Below, in pieces: positions 38,779-46,702 of a stretch of DNA of 64,000 bases. Source of the stretch: Pseudorhodobacter wandonensis (GTDB taxonomy: Bacteria; Pseudomonadota; Alphaproteobacteria; Rhodobacterales; Rhodobacteraceae). Positions within the stretch are counted from its first letter, which is position 1, and every line of letters starts with the position of its first letter. The stretch lies in NCBI RefSeq assembly GCF_001202035.1, contig NZ_LGHT01000036.1, positions 124,001 to 188,000 on the forward strand, read 5' to 3'. Position numbers and translations under genes: made by a program. Below the pieces are notes generated by a model. It saw nothing but the letters and a program-made list of their open reading frames with translations, was not told the DNA's origin and did no database searches.

Positions 38779-39384
38779 ATGATGGATAGAAGCGGAATTT
38801 TTGCAGGTGATGATCCGTTTGTGTTAGCCCGCGCCTGGTTGGCCGAGGCTGAGGCCTCGGAATTGAACGACCCCAATGCGATTGCCCTGTCCACTGTGGA
38901 TTCTACCGGCATGCCAAACGCGCGTATGGTTTTGCTAAAGGATATCGAACCCGCCGGCTTTGTGTTTTACACCAATTACACAAGTCAAAAGGGACGAGAA
39001 ATTGAAGCGGCAGGCAAGGCCGCCTTTGTGATGCATTGGAAAAGCCTGCGTCGCCAAATTCGGGTGCGGGGGATTACCGAGCGCGAAGAGGGGCCTGCGG
39101 CAGACGCCTATTACGCGTCGCGCTCATTGAAAAGCAGGTTGGGGGCATGGGCGTCACAACAGTCACAGCCATTGTCTTCGCGCGCGACTTTGATGGCCGA
39201 GGTCGCCAAGGTGACGGCAACCCACGGACCAATGCCAAAGCGCCCTCCGTTCTGGGGCGGCATTCGAATCATACCAACCGAGATTGAGTTTTGGGCTGAC
39301 GGTGCATTCAGATTGCATGACCGGTTTCGTTGGTCGCGCAAAACGTGTAATGATGCGTGGAGGGTAGAACGGCTTAATCCGTGA
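38779..39384 (+). CDS. pdxH: Pyridoxamine 5'-phosphate oxidase
   Basis: A 201-residue FMN enzyme that oxidises pyridoxamine or pyridoxine phosphate to PLP. The FMN site [24 protein letters not shown] (positions about 45-68), the block [13 protein letters not shown], the S-x-Q-S segment [14 protein letters not shown], and the C-terminal RLHDRFRW...WRVERLNP are conserved. Two ATG codons, 38779 and 38782, lie side by side; the first is chosen. It is divergent from fabI. With pdxA at 53.6 kb the window holds two vitamin B6 genes. Confidence 0.95.
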   Translation: MMDRSGIFAGDDPFVLARAWLAEAEASELNDPNAIALSTVDSTGMPNARMVLLKDIEPAGFVFYTNYTSQKGREIEAAGKAAFVMHWKSLRRQIRVRGITEREEGPAADAYYASRSLKSRLGAWASQQSQPLSSRATLMAEVAKVTATHGPMPKRPPFWGGIRIIPTEIEFWADGAFRLHDRFRWSRKTCNDAWRVERLNP

Positions 39385-39498
39385 CTGTGCGTCAGCGCGA
39401 ATTTGACTGTGCATGAATGTTGGAAAATGGCCTTGATCAACGCGGTCACTTCTAACAAAACGGGGCTTTAAGGCTAAATCTGGGGAAAAGGCCTGAGT

Positions 39499-40032
39499 AT
39501 GGAAGAAGATGAAAAGCCTGTGGAGGTACTTCACGGACGCGTTAAATGGTTTGATCCGGTAAAAGGGTTTGGCTTTATTCTGTCGGAAGAGACAGGGGCC
39601 GATGTCTTGCTGCACGCCAATGTGCTGCGAAATTTCGGGCAAAGCACAGTCGCTGATGGCGCTGAAATCATTGTAAATGTTCAACACACCCAGCGTGGCG
39701 TTCAAGCCGTTGAAGTCCTGTCGATCACACCACCCGAGGGGACCGGGTTTGTGATGGCAACCGAAGGTAACAGCTTTACCGCCGAGGAAATTGCGGCCTG
39801 TCCGTTGGAACCTGCACGCGTCAAGTGGTTCGACAAGGGCAAGGGATTTGGCTTTGCCAATGTATTTGGCCGCGCCGAAGATGTTTTTGTGCATGTCGAG
39901 GTTTTACGGATGTCAGGGTTTGCAGACTTGGCAGCCGGCGAAGCAATTTGTCTGCGGATACTTGAAGGCAAACGCGGCCGCATGGCGGCACAGGTGCTTG
40001 CGTGGGATGCCTCGCTCAAGGCCCCAAAATGA
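39499..40032 (+). CDS. Double cold-shock-domain protein
   Basis: A 177-residue protein with two cold-shock (OB-fold) domains. The first (about residues 10-75) reads GRVKWFDPVKGFGFILSE and the second (about 107-172) ARVKWFDKGKGFGFANV, each with the RNP1 core KGFGF; the second also has an RNP2-like DVFVHVEVL. Such proteins bind single-stranded RNA or DNA and often act as RNA chaperones. The linker between them is acidic. Its stop overlaps the start of the DUF192 gene (ATGA, 40029-40032). Confidence 0.93.
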   Translation: MEEDEKPVEVLHGRVKWFDPVKGFGFILSEETGADVLLHANVLRNFGQSTVADGAEIIVNVQHTQRGVQAVEVLSITPPEGTGFVMATEGNSFTAEEIAACPLEPARVKWFDKGKGFGFANVFGRAEDVFVHVEVLRMSGFADLAAGEAICLRILEGKRGRMAAQVLAWDASLKAPK

Positions 40033-40505
40033 CCCGGTTGGCGCTGGTACTTGGCATGATCTTGGCATCGCCTATCGCAGGTTGGGCGGGGTGCGCGCCC
40101 GATCAGTTGGAATTGAAGATGACAAATGGCAGCGTCGCCAGATTCTCGGTCGAGATTGCGGATGATCCGAAAGAACGGTCAAAAGGTCTGATGTTTCGTG
40201 AGCATATGGCGACATCTGCCGGAATGGTTTTTTTCTATGAGCGTCCGCAGCATGCTGTGTTCTGGATGAAGAACACGTTGATTCCCTTGGATATGATTTT
40301 TGCCGATTCGTCCGGGCTGGTAAAACATGTGCACAGCAATGCCGTGCCGCATGATGAGACGGGAATCGACGGTGGTCCCGATGTTCTGGCGATCCTTGAA
40401 ATCAATGGCGGCTTGGCAAAAAAGCTTGGAATTACCGAAGGTGCAGTGATGCGCCACCCGGATTTCAAACAATCTTCAGCTTCTTGGGCCTGTGACGCGC
40501 AATAG
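40029..40505 (+). CDS. DUF192 secreted protein
   Basis: A 158-residue protein of the DUF192/COG1430 family. A cleavable signal peptide is likely (MTRLALVLGMILASPIAGWA, then G). Conserved parts are the MFREHM block, GMVFFYERPQHAVFWMKNT, PLDMIFAD and the GLAKKLGI region near the end, where the family typically has an L-E-x-N-G-G motif (here LEINGG). The function is unknown; location in the periplasm is inferred. The ATGA overlap with the cold-shock gene indicates coupled translation. Confidence 0.88.
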   Translation: MTRLALVLGMILASPIAGWAGCAPDQLELKMTNGSVARFSVEIADDPKERSKGLMFREHMATSAGMVFFYERPQHAVFWMKNTLIPLDMIFADSSGLVKHVHSNAVPHDETGIDGGPDVLAILEINGGLAKKLGITEGAVMRHPDFKQSSASWACDAQ

Positions 40506-40579
40506 GTCTTTTCATTCCGGAATGCTTTCTGTAGGAAGCGCGCATGATCGGTTTTCACTGAAGGCCGAAGTTGAAAAGT

Positions 40580-40656
40580 CGGGGCGTAGCGCAGTCTGGT
40601 AGCGCGCCAGTTTTGGGAACTGGATGTCGTAGGTTCGAATCCTATCGCCCCGACCA
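40580..40656 (+). tRNA. tRNA-Pro (anticodon TGG)
   Basis: A 77-nt cloverleaf. CGGGGCG (40580-40586) pairs with CGCCCCG (40646-40652); the discriminator is A and CCA (40654-40656) is encoded. The anticodon arm CCAGT-TTTGGGA-ACTGG shows TGG. The 40514-40525 palindrome CATTCCGGAATG lies in the upstream gap, but no good promoter was seen. Confidence 0.95.
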
Positions 40657-41109
40657 TTTCAAAGTTTAGCCCGCTAAAGGGTATTTATCAGACGATTTAT
40701 GTGGCGTGGCGGGAAATCCGCAGTCTGATTGGCTATAGCCAGCAGTGGTGCGGGCAGTCATGCTTTTGTGCCTGAATTCAAGGATTTGGGGGGCGTTGCC
40801 CCCCTCGGTGCGATGCACCTCACCCCCCAGGATATTTACGGATAGATGATTTAGTTGGAATGGCGAGGCAAAAGGCCGGCCAGCCAGACGGTTGCTTATT
40901 GTTGCGGTTGTTCTGCTCTGCGGGGTACGCTTTGCTGAGGGCAGATTGGCAATAGCTCGCAGGTTGCGAGATATTTATGGGGCGTTACAAATTGCACATA
41001 TTTAGCCTTTAAACTTGCAGATGTTCATCCCTTGCGCCAGTGACCGTTCATGCCCGAACAGCGATTGTGGCAGCAGTGTAGGCCAGGAAAAACGATAGAA
41101 AGATTTGCA
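40657..41109. other. Intergenic region holding repeat copy 3
   Basis: About 450 bases between tRNA-Pro and the PhoR-like gene. Apart from the repeat element at 40788-40850 I see no convincing coding frame or RNA gene. A start for the kinase further upstream (41050) is possible but would lack a good ribosome-binding site. Confidence 0.55.
40788..40850 (+). repeat. Intergenic repeat element, copy 3
   Basis: GGGGGGCGTTGCCCCCC hairpin, an intervening GGTGCGATGCACC hairpin, then CCCCCCAGGATATTTACG and a GATAGATGAT end. It shares the palindrome, ATATT and AGATGAT parts with copies 1 and 2 but has an extra small hairpin. Confidence 0.72.
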
Positions 41110-42150
41110 ATGGAAATGCCGTCTGCGCCAATGATTCTTGAGGGCATTCCGATGCCAGCTTTGCTGATCGCAAAGGATGGTCGGATTGCTGCGGTGAACG
41201 GGGCGGCACGGGGCGCGATGGGCGATGACCTGTTGGGGCGGCTCTATTTGATGGCTTTTCGTCAGCCTGCAATGGCAGATTGTATTGAGGCGGCGTTGCG
41301 TAAAGATGTGGCTGCCGTGACCAGATATGTTCGCCAAGTTGGCGCGGCCGAACAGATTTTTCGGGTGACGGTGACGCCGGTTCCTTCTGGTGCAATGTGC
41401 GCATTTGAAGATGTCAGCGCGCAAGAGGAGGTAGGCCAGCTGCGGCGGGATTTCGTGGCCAATGTCAGCCACGAGTTGCGCACGCCTTTGACTGCACTAA
41501 TGGGCTTTATCGAAACGTTACAAGGTGCTGCCCGCGACGATGCGGCTGCAAGAGATCGATTCCTTGCCGTTATGGGGCGCGAGGCCGGGCGGATGAACCG
41601 CCTAGTCGGGGATTTGCTGTCGCTTAGCCGTGTCGAAGCACAAGAGCGTGTGCGCCCTACACAATCGATCGATATTTCACAGCTTTTGGTGCGGGTGATT
41701 TGTGATCTGCGCCCCGTGCAACTGGCCGCGCGGGTCAAGGTTGAGCTTTCCAACGCGCCAAATATCATGGTGCGGGCCGATGCTGACCAAATGGTGCAGG
41801 TTCTGACCAATCTGATTGAAAACGCGATCAAATATGGTGGCAGCGACAAGGTGGTTCATGTGGTTCTGCGCCGCGAACAGCGCGATCCGGTTTTGCGCAG
41901 CAGTGCGGTGCAAATTGATGTGATAGACCAAGGCGAGGGCATCGATGCGATCCATCTGCCGCGCCTGACAGAACGGTTTTATCGGGTGGATGCGCATCGT
42001 TCGCGCGAAAAAGGTGGTACCGGGTTGGGGCTGGCAATCGTCAAACACATCATCAACCGGCACCGTGGGCGGTTGATGATTGCCAGTGAAAAAGGCGTCG
42101 GCAGTACATTCAGCATCGTGTTGCCCGATGATGCGGTTACAGTCGGCTGA
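41110..42150 (+). CDS. phoR: Sensor histidine kinase, PhoR-like
   Basis: A 346-residue kinase. An N-terminal PAS-like region (ILEGIPMPALLIAKDGRIAAVNGAA, about residues 10-34) is followed by HisKA with the phosphoacceptor in FVANVSHELRTPLTALMGFIETL (about 116-138). The ATPase lobe has NLIENAIKYGG, DQGEGID, F-box FYRVD and GGTGLGLAIVKHI. This order and the AHELRTPL-type box suggest PhoR of the phosphate-starvation system. No response regulator or pst genes are adjacent, so the symbol is tentative. No clear transmembrane segment was seen, which is unusual. The start at 41110 has only a weak ribosome-binding site; 41050 is the alternative. Confidence 0.75.
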   Translation: MEMPSAPMILEGIPMPALLIAKDGRIAAVNGAARGAMGDDLLGRLYLMAFRQPAMADCIEAALRKDVAAVTRYVRQVGAAEQIFRVTVTPVPSGAMCAFEDVSAQEEVGQLRRDFVANVSHELRTPLTALMGFIETLQGAARDDAAARDRFLAVMGREAGRMNRLVGDLLSLSRVEAQERVRPTQSIDISQLLVRVICDLRPVQLAARVKVELSNAPNIMVRADADQMVQVLTNLIENAIKYGGSDKVVHVVLRREQRDPVLRSSAVQIDVIDQGEGIDAIHLPRLTERFYRVDAHRSREKGGTGLGLAIVKHIINRHRGRLMIASEKGVGSTFSIVLPDDAVTVG

Positions 42151-43078
42151 TCCGTTCGGTCAGCAATGCAAAGAAGCCGTCTGCATCGACATCTCCGATA
42201 AACAGGGCGTTTGGTGCGCGGTCGGTTACGCCCCACCAATCCGCCACAGTCATCCCCAAGGTCAGCTCGGAGGTGGTTTCAATTTCGACGTTGATTTTGC
42301 GGCCGGTGAACAGTTCTGGCTGCAAAAGCCAAGCGATTACGCAAGGGTCATGCAATGGCGCACCTTCCGAGCCATATTTTTCCTTGTCGAAGCGTTCAAA
42401 GAAATCAGTCCATTCAGCAACCATGCGCCCAGCCTCGGTGCCCATGTCGCGAAAGGCCTGAACCCGAGGTTTGGTGGTCAGCACCTTATGGGTCACGTCA
42501 AGCGGCAACACGGTAATAGAGATGCCGGATTTGAACACAATATCAGCGGCTTCGGGGTCAACGTATATATTGAATTCGGCAGCAGGCGTGATGTTGCCCA
42601 CCTCAAAATAGGCGCCGCCCATCAAGACAATTTCGGCGATCTTTGGCGCAATATCAGGCGCGCGTTGCAGGGCACAGGCAATATTGGTCAGCGGCCCAAG
42701 CGGACATAGCGTGACAGCTCCTGAAGGTTCGGATCGTAGGGTTTCAATAATAAAATCAACAGCATGTTGGCTTTGCAATGCCATCTGGGGCGTAGGTAGT
42801 TGCGGGCCATCAAGCCCGGTTTTGCCGTGAACATGTTCGGCTGTTACCAGTTTGCGTTTCAGGGGGGCATCGCAGCCTGCAAAAACCTTAACATCCGGTT
42901 TTCCCGCCAATTCGCACACAATCCGCGCGTTTTTGGCAGTCAGTGGCAAGGGAACATTGCCGGCCACGGCAGTTACGCCCAAAACCTCAAGCTCATCAGG
43001 GCTGGCAAGGGCAAGCAATATGGCAACAGCATCGTCCTGGCCTGGGTCTGTGTCGATGATAATCTTGCGCGGTGCCAT
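42137..43078 (-). CDS. Nucleoside hydrolase (inosine-uridine preferring family)
   Basis: A 313-residue enzyme that cleaves the N-glycosidic bond of ribonucleosides to base and ribose. The calcium-binding N-terminal DTDPGQDDAVAI (residues 9-20) and the block LCPLGPLTNIACAL are signatures, along with MGGAYFEVGNITPAAEFNIYVDP (positions about 152-174) and HDPCVIAWLL, which carry the ribose-site residues. The specific substrate cannot be told. The last 14 bases overlap, tail to tail, the kinase gene. GGAAAGAGCT precedes the ATG. Confidence 0.92.
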   Translation of the reverse strand: MAPRKIIIDTDPGQDDAVAILLALASPDELEVLGVTAVAGNVPLPLTAKNARIVCELAGKPDVKVFAGCDAPLKRKLVTAEHVHGKTGLDGPQLPTPQMALQSQHAVDFIIETLRSEPSGAVTLCPLGPLTNIACALQRAPDIAPKIAEIVLMGGAYFEVGNITPAAEFNIYVDPEAADIVFKSGISITVLPLDVTHKVLTTKPRVQAFRDMGTEAGRMVAEWTDFFERFDKEKYGSEGAPLHDPCVIAWLLQPELFTGRKINVEIETTSELTLGMTVADWWGVTDRAPNALFIGDVDADGFFALLTERISRL

Positions 43079-43138
43079 AGCTCTTTCCTTTGTCGTTCAG
43101 GCAAGCAAAGCCGAAGCAAAGGGATTTGTCCATCCGAT

Positions 43139-43165
43139 AAAAAACGGAGGCACGAGACCTCCGTT
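43139..43165 (-). terminator. Rho-independent terminator after the iron-binding protein gene
   Basis: On the minus strand ACGGAGG-TCTCGTG-CCTCCGT is followed by TTTTT. It lies 19 bases beyond the stop codon of the iron-binding gene. Confidence 0.85.
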
Positions 43166-43183
43166 CAATTCGTATTTTTCGCT

Positions 43184-44194
43184 TCAACCGTCGAAGTTGA
43201 TCTCTTCCATGATGCGCAGCGCTACCGGGCGTTCTTTTGCCACCGCTGCAAGATCAAGGCTGTCAGGCGTGAAATCCCCCCAGCTTTGGACGAGTTCCGA
43301 CCGAGGAACGCCTGGCTTTACTGGAAACTCGTAGTTGGTTTCGGCATAAATCTTTTGCGCATGATCGCCGGTAAGCCATTCCATGAACTTCAGGGCAGCG
43401 GCCTTGTTCGGGGCTGATTTGGTCATCGCGACGCCAGAAATATTCATATGGGTGCCATCGCCTTCAAAGACCGGGAAATCCACGCGCACAGCATTGGCCC
43501 AATCTTTTTGCTCGGGGTCATTTACCATTTGACCCATGTAATAGGTGTTGCCGATGGCAATATCGCATTCGCCGGCCCAAATCGCTTTTGCCTGATCGCG
43601 GTCACCGCCTGCGGGTTTGCGTGCGAGGTTCGCCTTCAACCCTTCGGCCCATGTTTTCGCATAGGCTTCGCCATGATGCGCGATCATGGCCCCCAGCAGT
43701 GCCACGTTGTAGTCATTCGTGCCGGAACGCGAACACAGCCGCCCTTTCCATTTTTCCGAGGCAAGATCTTCGTAGGTGGTAATTTCGCCCGGTGCGACCC
43801 TGTCTTTTGAGGCATAGATAATGCGCGCACGCGAGGTAAGGCCAAACCATTCGTTTCCGGCATCGCGGAAATTGGAAGGGATGTTGGCGTTAAGAACGTC
43901 AGATTCCACGGCCTGCGTCACACCTGCATCCACAATCTGCGTCAACCGTGCGATGTCGACAGTCAAAACCAGATCGGCAGGGCTACGGCTGCCTTCCGCC
44001 ACGAGGCGTTCAGCCATGCCTTTGTCAACAAACGCAATATTGACGTCGATTCCGGTCTCGGCCGTAAACGCATCGGCCAAAGGTTGGATCAACTCTGGCT
44101 GGCGGTGGGAATAGACATTCACCTCTTCTGCTACAGCGGGCAGGGCGGCGGTGCCAAGGGCGAGAACGGCAAGTGTGGATATGCGAAGTGACAT
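43184..44194 (-). CDS. Iron(III) ABC transporter substrate-binding protein
   Basis: A 336-residue periplasmic protein of the FutA/FbpA/IdiA class. A signal peptide (about residues 1-22, ending AVAEEVNV) precedes the mature VNVYSHRQPELIQPL start, with FTAETGIDVNI typical of ferric-binding proteins. The block CDIAIGNTYYMGQM carries the tyrosine pair used for iron binding. The matching permease and ATPase genes are not beside it, so it must work with an unlinked transporter. A TTGACC-N17-TTTAAG promoter and a good terminator make it a single-gene unit. Iron regulation is likely but no clear Fur/Irr site was identified. Confidence 0.9.
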   Translation of the reverse strand: MSLRISTLAVLALGTAALPAVAEEVNVYSHRQPELIQPLADAFTAETGIDVNIAFVDKGMAERLVAEGSRSPADLVLTVDIARLTQIVDAGVTQAVESDVLNANIPSNFRDAGNEWFGLTSRARIIYASKDRVAPGEITTYEDLASEKWKGRLCSRSGTNDYNVALLGAMIAHHGEAYAKTWAEGLKANLARKPAGGDRDQAKAIWAGECDIAIGNTYYMGQMVNDPEQKDWANAVRVDFPVFEGDGTHMNISGVAMTKSAPNKAAALKFMEWLTGDHAQKIYAETNYEFPVKPGVPRSELVQSWGDFTPDSLDLAAVAKERPVALRIMEEINFDG

Positions 44195-44226
44195 TGTTGA
44201 CCTCTTTAGTCGGAATTGTTGCCCTC

Positions 44227-44255
44227 CTTAAACCTGAGTCTTTCACTTTGGTCAA
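44227..44255 (-). promoter_or_regulatory. Probable promoter of the iron-binding protein gene
   Basis: On the minus strand TTGACC (44255-44250) and TTTAAG (44232-44227) are 17 bases apart. The predicted transcript start is about 25 bases before the ATG at 44194. Confidence 0.5.
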
Positions 44256-44291
44256 TACCTGACTGATAAGCTCGGGAAAAAATCGTACCGC

Positions 44292-44311
44292 TTCATCTTG
44301 GTATAAATACC
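44292..44311. repeat. Short relative of the intergenic repeat, copy a
   Basis: TTCATCTTGGTATAAATACC on the + strand, at the end of mazG. It shares the TTCATCT and ATAAATA parts with the full intergenic elements but lacks the GC-rich palindrome. A near-identical piece is at 49597-49616. Confidence 0.5.
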
Positions 44312-45180
44312 TAATCCCGCCGCAGGCCCCCATGCTCGGCATTGGCCACTTTCTCCTCGGCTTTGGCGCGATCCCATAGGGCATCCATTTCCGCCAAATT
44401 GCTTGTGGCAGGTGTTTTCCCCAACTCTTCTAAACAATCCTCAATTCTGGCAAAACGGCGCGTGAACTTTTCATTGGCCGCGCGTAAAGCGGCTTCGGGA
44501 TCAATAGACATATGCCGCGCGAGGTTGGCCATAACGAACAGCAAATCGCCAAATTCCTCGGCCTGTTCCGCCGCGCTTAAAGAATCGCGTGCCTCGACCA
44601 ATTCGCGCGATTCCTCGATGATCTTGTCCAAAACCTGATCGGTTGACGGCCAGTCAAACCCGACCCGCGCCGCCCGTTTTTGCAATTTCACAGCGCGCGT
44701 CAGCGCAGGCAGCCCCAGCGCAACACCATCAAGAACGCGGGCGGGCCCCCGCTCGGCAGCTTTCAGGCGCTCCCAATCGCGGGTTTGCTGTTCGGCGCTT
44801 TTATCGCGCGACTCTTCACCAAACACATGCGGGTGACGCGCCACCATCTTATCGGCTATTGCTTTGGTAATGCTGTTAAAATCAAACAATCCTGCCTCTT
44901 GCCCGATACGCGCGTGATAGACGGATTGCAGCAGCAGGTCACCCAGCTCGCCTTCCAGTTCGCCCCAGGCCTTGCGCTCGATCGCATCGGCGACCTCATA
45001 GGCCTCTTCAATCGTATAGGGTGCGATCGTGGCAAAGTTTTGCTCTATATCCCAAGGGCAGCCGCTGTCAGGGTCGCGCAACCGTGCCATAATTTCCAAA
45101 AGCCGCGGCAGCCCGCCTTGTGGGTTGGCGATCAACGCGTCGCTATCATTGCGAGACAGTGGGTTGGTGCTGGGGGCCAT
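44311..45180 (-). CDS. mazG: Nucleoside triphosphate pyrophosphohydrolase
   Basis: A 289-residue two-domain MazG. The first domain (about residues 20-130) contains LLEIMARLRDPDSGCPWD and EEAYEVADAI with GELGDLLLQSVYHARIG, the E-x-x-E...E-x-x-D metal sites. The second repeats EESRELVEAR and EEFGDLLFVMANLARH (about 195-245). It degrades NTPs to NMPs and pyrophosphate, a housekeeping or stringent-response function. The start at 45180 is chosen by family length; the frame stays open far upstream over the M20 gene, which is a shadow. It is divergent from the M20 gene, 60 bases apart. Confidence 0.95.
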   Translation of the reverse strand: MAPSTNPLSRNDSDALIANPQGGLPRLLEIMARLRDPDSGCPWDIEQNFATIAPYTIEEAYEVADAIERKAWGELEGELGDLLLQSVYHARIGQEAGLFDFNSITKAIADKMVARHPHVFGEESRDKSAEQQTRDWERLKAAERGPARVLDGVALGLPALTRAVKLQKRAARVGFDWPSTDQVLDKIIEESRELVEARDSLSAAEQAEEFGDLLFVMANLARHMSIDPEAALRAANEKFTRRFARIEDCLEELGKTPATSNLAEMDALWDRAKAEEKVANAEHGGLRRD

Positions 45181-45240
45181 TGCGGTTCCTATCGAATTGG
45201 CGTCAAGTAGCGGGCAAAGTTTTGACTCTAGGAGTAGCCC

Positions 45241-46404
45241 ATGCCCGTCGTGAATGCCATTGCCGGATATGCAGAAGAGATGAAAGGCTGGCGCAGGCAT
45301 TTGCATCAGCACCCGGAACTGCGGTTTGATTGTGTTAGGACAGCCGCCTTTATCGCCAACCGTTTGCGCGAATTCGGCGTGGACGAATTGCATGAAGGCA
45401 TCGCTACCAGTGGTATTGTTGCAATCATTAACGGCCAAGGTGCGGGTCCTACGATTGGCCTGCGCGCCGACATGGATGCCTTGCCGATTACCGAGGCAAC
45501 AGGCGTCGAATATGCTTCTACTGTTCCAGGGCGGATGCATGCTTGTGGCCATGATGGCCATGTGACGATGCTTTTGGGCGCCGCGAAATATTTGTGTGAA
45601 ACCCGCCGCTTTACCGGCCGAGTTGCCCTGCTGTTTCAACCGGCCGAGGAAGATGGCGGCGGCGGCGAGGTGATGGTGCAAGAGGGCGTGATGGATCGTT
45701 TCGACATCACACAAGTTTACGGCATTCATAACGCGCCGGGCGTGCCTTTCGGCCATTTCGTCACCACGCCGGGGCCGCTGATGGCCTCGGTTGATACCGC
45801 CGTGGTGAAGGTCACAGGCAAGGGCGGGCACGGCGCTACGCCGCATGTCTGTGTTGATCCTGTCGTGGCCATTGTCGGCATGGTGCAGGCAATCCAAACC
45901 ATTATCCCGCGCAATGTTTACGCGCTGGATGAGGCGGTGATTTCTGTCACGCAAATCCACACGGGCTCGGCCAGCAATATCATTCCCGAAGATGGCTGGT
46001 TCTGCGCCACGATTCGTTGTTTCAAACCCGATGTCCGAGAGCTGCTCAAACGCCGTTTTTATGAGATCGTCGAAGGCCATGCCGTCGCATACGGTGTCAC
46101 AGCCGCGATTGACTATGATTGGGGCTATCCCGCCACCATCAATCACGCCGCACAAGCCGGTTTCGCTGCCGATGTCGCCGCCGAGATTTCCGGCGCCAAT
46201 GCTGTTGAGGCTGACGGACCGCGCGAGATGGGGTCGGAAGATTTCAGTTATATGCTCGAGGCGCGGCCAGGGGCCTATTTGTTCATGGGTATCGGCGATG
46301 GGGCAGGGCTGCACCATCCGGCCTATAATTTCAATGACGCGGCCGCGCCCGTTGGGGCCAGTTTCTTTGCGCGCCTTGTCGAGCGCGCACAGCCTTTGCC
46401 CTAA
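45241..46404 (+). CDS. M20 family amidohydrolase (hippurate hydrolase-like)
   Basis: A 387-residue metallopeptidase of the M20D/amidohydrolase group. The metal-binding block GRMHACGHDGHVTMLLGAA (about residues 97-115), the LLFQPAEEDGGGGEVMVQEG region and the late HHPAYNFND are conserved. An intervening lid domain (about 180-290) fits the family. Substrates range from hippurate and N-acyl amino acids to indole-acetyl conjugates, and none can be chosen. It is a single gene; a stem-loop (46414-46440) follows it. Confidence 0.92.
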   Translation: MPVVNAIAGYAEEMKGWRRHLHQHPELRFDCVRTAAFIANRLREFGVDELHEGIATSGIVAIINGQGAGPTIGLRADMDALPITEATGVEYASTVPGRMHACGHDGHVTMLLGAAKYLCETRRFTGRVALLFQPAEEDGGGGEVMVQEGVMDRFDITQVYGIHNAPGVPFGHFVTTPGPLMASVDTAVVKVTGKGGHGATPHVCVDPVVAIVGMVQAIQTIIPRNVYALDEAVISVTQIHTGSASNIIPEDGWFCATIRCFKPDVRELLKRRFYEIVEGHAVAYGVTAAIDYDWGYPATINHAAQAGFAADVAAEISGANAVEADGPREMGSEDFSYMLEARPGAYLFMGIGDGAGLHHPAYNFNDAAAPVGASFFARLVERAQPLP

Positions 46405-46413
46405 CAGGTGGTC

Positions 46414-46440
46414 GCAGGTTTTTCTCTTTGAAAAACCTGC
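46414..46440 (+). terminator. Stem-loop after the M20 gene
   Basis: GCAGGTTTTTC-TCTTT-GAAAAACCTGC is a perfect 11-bp stem 9 bases after the stop. No T-run follows; the T/A bases lie inside the stem, so termination is possible but atypical. Confidence 0.55.
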
Positions 46441-46702
46441 CATGCCCAACCTTGAGGCGACGGTGCGGGGGCCTTGCGCCCCACAGCGTTAACGAATGGC
46501 GGGAGAGCCCCTTTACCTGCGCCGAATCGCAGATTTTTGGATCACCCCCAGAACACTCTCCATGGATCGCCAGAATCAACCATTAGACCACCATATCTAG
46601 GTGACCGCAGCGTATAGCGTCGCGGCACGGTTCCTGACCGCCTAGTCAAAATATGATCAAAATGCTAGTCTTCTGACGGATCGCAAAGCGCAGGAACACC
46701 CT

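Noticed and set aside
45181-46449. Upstream extension of the mazG frame to 712 codons
   Set aside because: It is antisense to the M20 amidohydrolase and has no family similarity; MazG starts at 45180.
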